DNA of 64,000 nt from Panopea generosa (lineage: Eukaryota; Mollusca; Bivalvia; Adapedonta; Hiatellidae), in assembly GCA_029582155.1 (NCBI GenBank), contig CM055912.1, positions 1,054,001 to 1,118,000 of the forward strand, in the 5' to 3' direction. Of the stretch, positions 32,957 through 42,856 are shown piece by piece (the stretch's first letter is position 1; the number at the start of each line of letters is the position of its first letter). A program made the position numbers and the translations under genes. The notes below the pieces were generated by a model, which was not told the origin of the DNA, did no database searches, and worked only from the letters and a program-made list of their open reading frames with translations.

Positions 32957-33350
32957 TCACAAGATCTTGAACAAGTTCTTAATTTAGCATGATTCAACCA
33001 CAAATGGCCCTGCCACAGGGCCTATAGATACAGTTTAAGTAAAACTTAAAAAAACATTTTCTCTAAATGTTCCAAGGTCTAGACTTCAGATATTTTTCAT
33101 GTAGCATTACATTGAGGTCACCTAATAGGTTTGTTGAAATCGGGTTCCTGGGGTCAAATTTGGGGCCAACACAGTGATCTCTGTTTTTAATAAAATTATA
33201 CAGGAAAAATGTTATTTTCATGTAGACACAATTTTTAGCTTTACTGGCCAAACCAGCAGCGTTTATGTCATGGTAAATCATTTGATGCCGTCCTCTGTCT
33301 TTCGGCTGTTAACCTCTTAACTCTTTACTTCATAGAGATATTGCAGCATT
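32957..33350 (+). repeat. Dispersed repeat of the 'caaatgcccctgccacag' family
   Basis: Matches 4370-4700 in order and orientation: AAGATCTTGAACAAGTTCTT, GGCCCTGCCACAGGG, TTCTCTAAATG, CATGTAGCATTACAT, TTTGGGGCCAACA, ATGTAGACACAAT and a GTTAACCTCTTAACTCTTTA end. Confidence 0.65.
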
Positions 33351-34084
33351 GCCTTTCCTACCAGATACAGGTAGAAGGAAACAGATGTCAATAAACCAAT
33401 ACCCAGCTGATAAGGTTTCTGCAACATTCCCATAGGGGATATTTAAAAATACATGCCGAATTCACACCCAGTTCATTAAAGTCATTATTTCAGTAAGAAA
33501 TATTGATTTTATACTTTTTTTGTGAATGTAAAATTTGTTGCAAATAAAATTTTCTTTCTGGTGATATAAAAATTATTACTTTGTGGCAATTGAATAATGT
33601 GATATATGGGTAGAAACTAAATAGATTTTATTTCATTTTATTTTTTCTTTAAATTCAACACTAATTTATATATATCTTGCTTATAAAGTTAATATTTCCG
33701 CAAGATATATTGAATGAGATACATTGTCTCTATTAACTTTGTTACCAACCCCAAGACACTCTCCACCCTCCAATTTTTTTTTTATTGTATTAAAACAGCA
33801 CAACCCTATTTATTAAACTCTGGCATGTCCACACCCAGATTTTAATTTTTTTTTATTAAATTAAGTGCATTTCAGCTAGTTAGCCATAGCCAGACATAGT
33901 GTATATTTTTGCCCTTATAATCCTACTTGCACATACATAATATAGATCTACTATTTTGCTAATAAGAAAGATGGTTTCATTCATACAGATATATCTGTTT
34001 TTCTGATTGTACATTACGATATACTAATTGTTCTGTGACAAGGCTAGAATAGTCGAGTTGATGTGTTCTTCAATATCTCTATTT
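33351..34084. other. AT-rich DNA without recognisable features
   Basis: Nothing seen beyond poly-T/A rich sequence. Confidence 0.35.
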
Positions 34085-34450
34085 CTTAGCTCTCTGTAAC
34101 AAAGTCTAAGGAGAGCTATTGTCATGACACCGGTGTCATTGTCATCGGTGTTGTCTGTAGACACCCAGGTTAAACTTTTGCGTTTAAGTTAAAGATATCT
34201 ATCCAAACACTCATTGGATGTGAATGAAACTTTGCATGTGTGTTCACCATCATCAGTGGAACACACACAGACAAGAACTATAACACGGGATTGCATTTTG
34301 GCACAGTTATGGCCGTTTTTGGAGGCGAGCTTTGTTTGTCTTCTGACTATTGTTATTCATGCACTATATTAAATGTTGAACATATTTTTAAACACTCCTC
34401 ATACATGTGTTATGTGTTTTGTTGTTACATTAGTGAGGTACTCCATGGCT
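34085..34450 (+). repeat. Dispersed repeat starting with an AGGAGAGCTATTGTCATGAC phrase
   Basis: AGTCTAAGGAGAGCTATTGT, ACACCGGTGTCATTGTCATC, TTTTGCGTTTAAG and GTTCACCATCATCAG are spaced as in a dispersed molluscan-type repeat. There is one copy in this window. The open frame at 34240-34458 is incidental. Confidence 0.4.
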
Positions 34451-34479
34451 TTGTTTAAGTAATTGTATTGATTTTTTAG

Positions 34480-35269
34480 CTCACCCTGAGCCAAAGACTC
34501 ACACGTGAGCTATTGTGATCGCCTGGTGTCCTTGGTCTGCGTCTGTTGTTAACTTTTAGCTAACAACTTCTCCTCTGAAACCAATTTTGATATTACTTCT
34601 CAGACATGTTCCTTGGGTGACCCTCTACAAAGTTTGTTCAAGCGATCTTGATTTGTCAAAAAACACAGCGGCCAGGGAGTGGGGTTAGTTTACTATATAA
34701 GCTATAGTAAAAACTTAAAAAATCTTCTTGTCAGAAACCACTGGCTCGATTTTCAAATAATTTCACAAAAATGTTCTTTGGAGGATCTTTCGCCAAGTTT
34801 TTCAAACTAGTGATTTGTCAAAAAACAGGCTGCCAGGGTGTGTGATTAGTTTACTATATAAGCTATAGTAAAAACTTAAAAAATCTTCTTGTCAGAAACC
34901 ACTGGATCAGTTTTAAAACAAGTTTGCAGGAATTATCCTTGGGTGACCCTTTACCAAGTTTGTTTAAGCCGTTGTGATTTGTTAAAAAACATGACCATCA
35001 CAGTGAGGTGCTAGTTTACTATATAGGCAGATATAGTAAAAACTTCAAAAGCCTTCTTGTCAGAATCTACTGACCTGATTTCAATGTAATTTTACTGACA
35101 TTTACCATTGGTGAACCTCTAGTTTGAACTCTCAAAATTCTAACTACTTGCCCATCTCATTTTTCTGGAATTTTGAGTGTCCATGTATTATATAATCTAC
35201 TTAAGTTGGGTGACTCAAGGTCAGTCAGGTAAGCGATGTAGGGCCATCTTGACCCTCTTGTTTAAACTA
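34480..35269 (+). repeat. AGCTCACC dispersed repeat with internal ~180-bp tandem units
   Basis: Starts AGCTCACCCTGAGCC, AAAG, ACTCACACGTGAGCT, a decayed hairpin like 24279-24308. It contains three internal units, each with TTTGTCAAAAAACA, GTTTACTATATAAGCTATAG, TAAAAACTTAAAAAATCTTC and CAGAAACCACTGG. It ends AGGTAAGCGATGTAGGGCCA plus TCTTGACCCTCTTGTTT. Confidence 0.65.
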
Positions 35270-35905
35270 AACACCATCATGTTTAAAAAGTTTACCTCAC
35301 TGGCTTTAACCTACTTAATAGATTTGGAAAAAAGATTAGCGTCTGCACCCGCTTGCGGTGCTCTTGTTGTTATAGACGCGATAGCATAATTACATGATCT
35401 TGGACAAGTTCTTAGCAAACACAAATGCCCTTGCCACAGGGCTTATAATACATAAGTTTTTCTCTGAAAGTATACGCCATAGACTTTAAGTTAGATATTT
35501 TATTGTAGCATTGGCCGATAGTTATATGACCACAACATATTATGGTGGGAGGAGGAGATTCCTTGCTGTTTGTTTCAAGTAGAGTGATTCAGGCCCTCAT
35601 GAGCCTGTCATTTATTAATTTCCAGCACTTTTCATAAACACTTGGAGTTATATATTAAAATCAACATTTCTGTCAGAAATTAAATTTCCCCCTCTGTATA
35701 GTGCTCATGTAAAACTTGTTGTTTTATATATTGCATGGCAATTGCATATAGTATTCACAGTGTACTTCTGTCCATCCGAGTTTCCAGCCAGTAACTTTGA
35801 CATACATTGATTTTGATTGATTTTAAAAAAAAAAAAACTTGGCACATATAATAAACATGACATGACAATGAGTCGGTGTAAAACCTAGACCCCTTACCTC
35901 AAACG
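35270..35905. repeat. Fragments of dispersed repeats
   Basis: 35392-35480 is a third, truncated copy of the family at 32957. 35578-35596 (AGAGTGATTCAGGCCCTC) is a repeat end shared with 5568. 35765-35905 begins the 'stretch with GTAACTTTGACATACAT' family that continues after the MITE. Confidence 0.5.
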
Positions 35906-36131
35906 TTAACCCTTTACTTCATATAGACGCCTTTGGACACCTCTAATATAGACGCCTTTTGATACCAAATATAGAAGGCTTTTGAATTATTGGGTGAATT
36001 ATGTTTATATTAACTGACAGAGTGGAAAACAGTGCAGGAAGTAACGAGCAATCTGAACTCTTCCCACACTGTTTTCAAAGGCCTTCTGTGACTGGTGCGG
36101 GAAAACGCGTATATATGGAGTAAAGGGTTAA
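35906..36131. mobile_element. TTAA-flanked MITE, 226 bp
   Basis: The left end reads TTAACCCTTTACTTCATATA then GACGC. The reverse complement of the right end reads TTAACCCTTTACTCCATATA then TACGC. TTAA on both sides is the target of piggyBac-type transposases. The inverted repeat is about 22 of 25 bp. The interior has AACAGTG and CACTGTTTTC, adding a second internal inverted repeat. Non-coding. Confidence 0.7.
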
Positions 36132-36660
36132 TTAAGGTCACTTTGTTTGACAACACTTTGAGTCTGAGATTTCTTGTCCAGTCTCTAACTTTATAATATA
36201 TTGATGGATTTCAAAATCATTTGGCCCAATTAATCAACAGGATGTGTGATGTCTATAGGACTTATCCCCATACCTTAAAGATCAAGGTCAAATTTTATGT
36301 TTGTTTCACAACAAATCTGAATCTGTTTGAGATTTTGTGTCCAGTCTGTAACTTTGTCATACATGGATGGATTTAAAAAACACTTGATTCAGTGTATCAA
36401 CATGACATGACCATGGGTAGAGCGTAAGACCAAGAACTGTACATCTAAGGCTAAGGTCACACTTCAGTCTGTTTGTGAGTTGAGTTTGGTCTGTTACATG
36501 AAGGGATTGTAAAATAACTTGACACAAGTGATCAGCATATCATTATGTGTTGTGTGCAATACTCAGCCGTGTACATCAGATGTCAAGTTCAATTTCACAA
36601 AAAGGTCAAGGTCAATTCCTTTCTTTAATATTTGTAATTATTTTTAAAGAGAACTTGGGG
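36132..36660 (+). repeat. 'gtcaaggtca' dispersed repeat, about three units
   Basis: Each unit of about 170 bp has GTCCAGTCTGTAACTTT, ATGGATGGATTT, ACTTGATTCAGTG or AACTTGACACAAGTGATCA and a closing AAGGTCAAGGTCAA. The last 300 bp (from 36353) are homologous to 37315-37640 inside the first A module. Confidence 0.65.
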
Positions 36661-37060
36661 ATTGAGGACATGTGACAAGTTTACCAGTGACATTTCTTGT
36701 ACTTATTTTAGAATAGTCCTGCAAGTACTCTGTTCTCTGGACAGGCCTTGCATTCAACCAGGTGGGAGAGGGTGTTTTATGTTAAGAGACAAATGTATAT
36801 TTTTGGATGTGTTTTACTTTCTGTTGGGAATGATATATATGTATTGCTTTTGAGAGGCTTCAGCGTTTTGTAATGAGACAGAAACATGTGATGTCAGGGA
36901 GCATGTTTGTTGATTTTTTGTTGGGAGAAATTTATTGTGATGTTAGAGAAAATGTTTAATTATTTTGTGTTGAGCTAGATATTGTGGTGTTGGTGAGAGT
37001 TATTGTTGATTTATTTTGGGTGAAACTTATTGTGATGTATGGAAATATGTTTGATAATTT
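36353..37060. repeat. Left edge of the modular array (seed copy)
   Basis: 36353-36752 is a diverged single copy of the stretch seen in A modules at 37315-37645. At 36753 (CTTGCATTCAACCAGGTGGG) it jumps to the sequence that ends every C module (compare 40628), followed by about 300 bp of TTGTTGGGAGAAACTTATTG-type subrepeats. The junction at 36752/36753 is probably the original duplication breakpoint. Confidence 0.6.
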
Positions 37061-37769
37061 TGCATTGAGCTAGATATATATTTGATGTTTGTGCGAGTGT
37101 TTGTAGTTTTTTGTTGTGTTGGGAATTATAATATGTATCATTATTGAAAGAAATATATATGTAATGTTTGCGAGAGTGTTTGTAGTTCTTTGGATTGAAA
37201 ATTTAGCATCAGTTTTATGCTATCAAGGGCTAACAGACGATCAGTTAACCTAACCAGTTTCCTGGGATTAACCAGTACTCGAGCACACACCATTTCCGCA
37301 AATAACTGATAAACTTTGTCATACATGGATGGATTTAAAAACACTTGATTCAGTTAATCAGTCTGTTTGTGAGTTAGAGTTTGGTCTGTTACATGAAGGT
37401 ATTGTAAAATAACTTGACACAGGTGATTGTCATGTTGTGTTGCATGCAATACTCAGACCTGTACATCAGATGTCAAGTTCAATTTCACACAAAGGTCAAG
37501 GTCAATTTCTTCCTTTAATATATGTTATTATTTTTAAAGACCACTTGGGGGTTGAGGGCATGTGACAAGTTTACCAGTGGCATTTCTTGTACTTATTTTA
37601 GAATAGTCCTGCAAGTACTCTGTTGTCTGGACAGGCCTTGTTTCAGGACATTTTTTGGATATTACATTATTAGAAAAAGTACTTAATATAATACATGATA
37701 ATTCTTTCACATTAATTTTCAGGGTCATGTGTCCCACAATATTGACATTATTCTTGTTTTTATTTTCAG

Positions 37770-37828
37770 GACAGGTTTTGCCCCCACAAGTCTTTTGATT
37801 GCCACCATGCTTTTGCTTAATGCTTAAG
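37770..37828 (+). other. Exon-like cassette in A modules (copy 1)
   Basis: A pyrimidine-rich TTCTTGTTTTTATTTTCAG acceptor precedes 59 bp ending AAG|GTAGGA. Inside is GCCACCATGC, an ideal start context, but the frame MLLLNA stops at once. Copies lie at 41642-41700, 53580-53638 (the stop TAA has become TAC) and 57599-57663 (6-bp insertion). It could be a real alternative or untranslated exon, or chance splice-like sequence. Confidence 0.3.
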
Positions 37829-37930
37829 GTAGGAACGTCTAACTTTTTTCACAGAATTTGGGGAGATATTCACAACATGAAAATAGCTGACGTAGCTGTT
37901 TGGTTGTTGAATTTTCCTTTAGTTTATGAA

Positions 37931-38149
37931 GGGTTCTCTGTGGTTGAGTGGTCTGAGGCTCTGTCTCGAGACCACTTACATATCACCACTAAGGTTGTAG
38001 GTGCAAGTCACCCTCGCTCAAAAAAACTATGTGAGAAAGCTGGCCATTTAATTACAGGACGTGGTTCTGCTCGGATTCATTCTGAGGTTTTCCTCCACCA
38101 ATAAAACTGCCATATATTACCTAAACATAGCATTAAACCCCGTTCAAAA
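37931..38149 (+). mobile_element. tRNA-derived SINE (family 3) in module A-1
   Basis: The head TCTGTGGTTGAGTGGTCTGA with GTCTCGAGACCAC resembles a tRNA of the Ser/Leu type. The B box is decayed (GGTGCAAGTCAC); the copy at 57771 keeps GGTTCAAGTCAC. The tail ends TAGCATTAAACCCCGTTCAA. Other copies: 41804-42021, 53742-53959 and 57771-57989. All spread with the module. Confidence 0.65.
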
Positions 38150-38164
38150 GTGTTTTTCATTTTG

Positions 38165-38665
38165 AAATATGCAAATTGTTGATGAGTGTTTTTTCCTATT
38201 TAGGACTGTATAGCTGGTGAGTGTTTTTTTTTATTTGGAAATGTGTGTATCGTTGGCGAGTATTGTTTTGTATTAGGAAATATGTGCATTATATGTCAGA
38301 GGGGTGTTCAGTATTTGGGAATATGTACCTTGTTTTTGAGAGTGTTGTTTTGTATTTGTAATGTGCGAATATGGACATTGTTGGTGAGTGTTGTTTTGTA
38401 TTTTGCAATATGGACATTGTTGGTGAGAGGATTGTTTGGTATTTGGGAATATGAACATAGACTGTGAAAGTGTTGTTTTGTATTTGGGAATATGAACATT
38501 GTTGGTGAGAGTGTTGTTTTGTATTTGGAAATGTGGGCATTGTTGGTGAGAGTGTTGTTTAGTATTTGGGAATATGGACATTGTTGGTGACAGTGTTATT
38601 ATGTATTTGGGAATATGGACATTGTTGGTGACAGTGTTGTTTTTAATTTGGGAATATATGTTTTG
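38165..38665. repeat. 41-bp minisatellite in module A-1
   Basis: The unit is about GTTGTTTTGTATTTGGGAAT, ATGGACATTGTTGGTGAGAG, T. Because 41 is not a multiple of three and the unit has no stop in any minus-strand frame, overlapping open frames of repeated HIPKYKTTLSPTM type appear (for example 38273-38779). They are not taken as genes. Confidence 0.85.
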
Positions 38666-39559
38666 GCACTCTTTATCAAAAAGTTGTACAACGATGTACA
38701 TAATATAAATTATTCTTTGTGAACCAGTTATACAAGGATGTACATTATAAAAATCACTCTCTGTAAACCAGCTGTACATTGATGTACATTATACAAATCA
38801 CTTGGTAAACCAGCTGTACAAGGATGTACATTATGCAAATTACTCTTGGTAATCAGCTGTACATTATACAAATCATTCTCTGTAAACCAGCTGTACATGG
38901 ATGTACATTATACAAATCACTTGGTAAACCAGCTGTACAAGGATGAACACTATACAAATCACTCTTGTGAACATGAAGAAATCGCTGGAAGCCTTTGTAT
39001 TGTTGAGAGAGAGAGCTTTTTTGCATTGAGCTAGATATATATTTGATGTTTGTGCGAGTGTTTGTAGTTTTTTGTTGTATTGGGAATTATAATATGTATC
39101 ATTATTGAAAGAAATATATATGTAATGTTTGCGAGAGTGTTTGTAGTTCTTTGGATTGAAAATTTAGCATCAATTTTATGCTATCAAGGGCTAACAGACG
39201 ATCAGTTAACCTGACCAGTTTCCTGGGATTAACCAGTACTCGAGCACACACCATCTCCGCAAATAACTGATATATTCTCCACTTGAATCAGTGGTGAGAG
39301 AAGAATGATAATGAGACACAATGTCGTATATCAATCATCACGTAGACTGTTGCCAAGTGGGGGATTGGAACTCGCAGCCCCTCGATTGATAGATGCGTAC
39401 CGACTGAGCTTATCGGGCCCGGTGTAGTTTTTTTGGAAGACTTGCACCCTTATGGTCATCTCAAAACAGAAGACATGATGTATCATCTCATGGAACAATT
39501 TCCACACTGATGGTCATCATACAGCAGACTGCATGATGTCGTGATCTCTTCAACAAGGT

Positions 39560-40410
39560 CCAATCTGAAGGTTATCACACAGAAGATATGGTGAATCAAC
39601 TGAGGTACACTTGTCTTACTGATGTACAAGATGTGATATTGTAATACTGGGAATAGAGAAATGACATTATTTACTACAGAAATATGATATGTGACTGCAA
39701 CAAAAGGATAGACAAACTGACACTCTCCATCACAGAAACATACCACGAGACTACACCATTGGAATAAGAAGATTGTCACTGACTATTTCAGAAGCATAAT
39801 GTGTAACTACAGCACTGATATAAAAGGACTTTTGCACTATACACTAGAAGTATGATTTGAAAGCTCAACATTTGGACAGAAATATTGCCATTTTGTGACA
39901 AAGAAATATGATGTGAGAATACAACACTAGGGCAGAAGGTTAATCAAACTGTAAGACAGAAGTATGGGAGACATAGCAACTGGCCCAATGCTTACGTTTC
40001 ATATTAATACTCTGTGTTAAAGATTGATTAAGTTATTGTCCATGTGTTGCATTCTCGCATCACATTTCCATGTTAGAGAGAGGCAATATAACTTTCCTTG
40101 TGTTGAACTTCCAAATTATACTTCTAGTGTACAGTATGACAATCCTTCTGTATTAGTACTGTAGTTTCATATTATGGTTCTGAGGCAGTGAGTAACAATC
40201 TTTTTGTTCCACTGATGTTCTCTCGTAGCATACTTCTGTGATAGAGAGTGTCAATTTGTCTATCCTTTTGTTGTAGTCATGTATCATGTTTTTTTGGTGG
40301 ATAATGGTATTTCTGCATGCCCAGTGCTACAATATCATATTATGTACATCTGTGAGACAAGTTTGCCTTGGGTGATATACCATATAGTCTGTGTGATGAC
40401 CAGCGGTATG
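39560..40410. repeat. Long inverted repeat of 57-bp subunits (module C-1)
   Basis: Left-arm phrases such as ACAAAAGGATAGACAAACTG (39700) face their reverse complements (CAATTTGTCTATCCTTTTGT, 40254) about a centre near 39985. Arms are about 410 bp and roughly 75-80% identical by eye. Each arm is built from degenerate units of about 57 bp (CAGAAATATGATATGTGACT-type phrases), direct within an arm and inverted between arms. Copies: 43393-44243, 46489-47339, 48400-49250, 51497-52347, 55519-56368. Confidence 0.75.
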
Positions 40411-40424
40411 GAATGTTTTTCGCT

Positions 40425-40560
40425 GATAATTTTCGTCTGACAGGTTCCACCTCTTCAATTCGAGTCCCTGGACCCATTTCTGGACGCAAGGATTGTTGTT
40501 GGCGTTTCGTTGTTGCAGTAGCCAGAATTGCCGCGATGAAGGAACTTGATCGGATTGGAT
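40425..40560. other. CpG-richer unique cassette in C modules
   Basis: About 135 bp with many CpGs (TTCGCTGATAATTTTCGTC, GGCGTTTCG, GCCGCGATGAAGG) in otherwise CpG-poor DNA. It is identical or nearly so in all six C modules (44258, 47354, 49265, 52363 and 56382). Open frames on both strands have no recognised motif. It could be a captured promoter or exon fragment. Confidence 0.35.
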
Positions 40561-40931
40561 TTTTACATCAGTGGACATCGGAGGTCATCACGCAGTGGAC
40601 ATGATTTATCATCTCTGGAACACTTTCAACCAGGTGGGAGAGAGTGTTTTATGTTAAGAGACAAATGTATATTTTTGGATGTGTTTTACTTTCTGTTGGG
40701 AATGATATATATGTATTGCTTTTGAGAGGCTTCGGTGTTTTGTATTGAGAGAGAAACATGTGATGTCAGGGAGCATGTTTGTTGATTTTTTGTTGAGAGA
40801 AACTTATTGTGATGTTAGAGAAAATGTTTAATTATTTTGTGCTGAGCTAGATATTGTGGTGTTGGTGAGAGTTATTGTTGATTTTTGTTGGGTGAAACTT
40901 ATTGTGATGTATGGAAATATGTTTGATAATT

Positions 40932-42856
40932 TTGCATTGAGCTAGATATATATTTGATGTTTGTGCGAGTGTTTGTAGTTTTTTGTTGTATTGGGAATTA
41001 TAATATGTATCATTATTGAAAGAAATATATATGTAATGTTTGCGAGTGTTTGTAGTTCTTTGGATTGAAAATTTAGCATCAATTTTATGCTGTCAAGGGC
41101 TAACAGACGATCAGTTAACCTAACCAGTTTCCTGGGATTAACCAGTACTCGAGCACACACCATTTCCGCAAATAACTGATAAACTTTGTCATACATGGAT
41201 GGATTTAAAAACACTTGATTCAGTTAATCAGTCTGTTTGTGAGTTAGAGTTTGGTCTGTTACATGACGGGATTGTAAAATAATTTGACACAGGTGATTGT
41301 CATGTTGTGTTGCATGCAATACTCAGACCTGTACATCAGATGTCAAGTTCAATTTCACACAAAGGTCAAGGTCAATTTCTTCCTTTAATATATGTTATTA
41401 TTTTTAAAGACCACTTGGGGGTTGAGGGCATGTGACAAGTTTACCAGTGGCATTTCTTGTACTTATTTTAGAATAGTCCTGCAAGTACTCTGTTGTCTGG
41501 ACAGGCCTTGTTTCAGGACATTTTTTTGACATTACATTATATTAGAAAAAGGACTTAATATAATACATGATAATTCTTTCACATTAATTTTCATGGTCAT
41601 GTGTCGCACAATATTGACATTATTCTTGTTTTTATTTTCAGGACAGGTTTTGCCCCCACAAGTCTTTTGATTGCCACCATGCTTCTGCTTAATGCTTAAG
41701 GTAGGAACGTCTGACTTTTTTCCCAGAATTTGGGGAGATATTCACAACATGAAAATAGCTGACGTAGCTGTTTGGTTGTTGAATTTTCCTTATAGTTTAT
41801 GAAGGGTTCTCTGTGGTTGAGTGGTCTGAGGCTCTGTCTCGAGACCACTTACATATCACCACTAAGGTTGTAGGTGCAAGTCACCCTCGCTCAAAAAAAC
41901 TATGTGAGAAAGCTGGCCATTTACTTACAGGACGTGGTTCTGCTCGGATTCATTCTGAGGTTTTCCTCCACCAATAAAACTGCCATATATTACCTAAACA
42001 TAGCATTAAACCCCGTTCAAAAGTGTTTTTCATTTTGAAATATGCAAATTGTTGATGAGTGTTTTTTCCTATTTAGGACTGTATAGCTGGTGAGTGTTTT
42101 TTTTTAATTTGGAAATGTGTGTATCGTTGGCGAGTATTGTTTTGTATTAGGAAATATGTGCATTATATGTCAGAGGGGTGTTCAGTATTTGGGAATATGT
42201 ACCTTGTTTTTGAGAGTGTTGTTTTGTATTTGTAATGTGCGAATATGGACATTGTTGGTGAGTGTTGTTTTGTATTTGGCAATATGGACATTGTTGGTGA
42301 GAGGATTGTTTGGTATTTGGGAATATGAACATAGACTGTGAAAGTGTTGTTTTGTATTTGGGAATATGAACATTGTTGGTGAGAGTGTTGTTTTGTATTT
42401 GGAAATGTGGGCATTGTTGGTGAGAGTGTTGTTTAGTATTTGGGAATATGGACATTGTTGGTGACAGTGTTGTTTTTAATTTGGGAATATATGTTTTGGC
42501 ACTCTTTATCAAAAAGTTGTACAACGATGTACATAATATAAATTATTCTTTGTGAACCAGTTATACAAGGATGTACATTATAAAAATCACTCTCTGTAAA
42601 CCAGCTGTACATTGATGTACATTATACAGATCACTTGGTAAACCAGCTGTACAAGGATGTACATTATGCAAATTACTCTTGGTAATCAGCTGTACATTAT
42701 ACAAATCATTCTCTGTAAACCAGCTGTACATGGATGTACATTATACAAATCACTTGGTAAACCAGCTGTACAAGGATGAACACTATACAAATCACTCTTG
42801 TGAACATGAAGAAATCGCTGGAAGCCTTTGTATTGTTGAGAGAGAGAGCTTTTTTG
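40932..42856. repeat. Array module A-2
   Basis: Same order as A-1: truncated SINE family 2 (41060-41183), exon-like cassette (41642-41700), SINE family 3 (41804-42021), 41-bp minisatellite (about 42037-42495, one unit shorter than A-1) and TGTACA minisatellite (42514-42797). Differs from A-1 by scattered single-base changes and small indels only. Confidence 0.8.

Larger units (their letters stand above)
37061..39020. repeat. Array module A-1
   Basis: The anchor GCATTGAGCTAGATATATAT opens the module. In order: truncated reverse SINE family 2 (37190-37313), a 'gtcaaggtca' unit (37315-37530), an exon-like cassette (37770-37828), a SINE family 3 copy (37931-38149), a 41-bp minisatellite (about 38165-38665) and a TGTACA-rich 40-44-bp minisatellite (38684-38968). 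Confidence 0.8.
39021..40931. repeat. Array module C-1
   Basis: Anchor, then reverse SINE family 2 (39151-39420), then a long inverted repeat (39560-40410), a CpG-richer cassette (40425-40560), the ACTTTCAACCAGGTGGGAGA landmark (40620) and TTGTTGAGAGAAACTTATTG subrepeats up to the next anchor. Confidence 0.8.

Noticed and set aside
33318..33345. Second TTAA-type MITE end (TTAACTCTTTACTTCATAGAG)
   Set aside because: No matching inverted end was found nearby, and the phrase is part of the dispersed repeat also seen near 4350 and 4795.
38273..38779. 168-codon minus-strand frame in module A-1 (also 54083-54514 and 54409-54870)
   Set aside because: The 41-bp unit is open in all minus frames, so long frames are expected without selection.
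39483..39779. 98-codon minus-strand frame repeated in most C modules
   Set aside because: It lies across the 57-bp subunit inverted repeat, with no motif. Its conservation is explained by recent module duplication, and C-4 alters its end.
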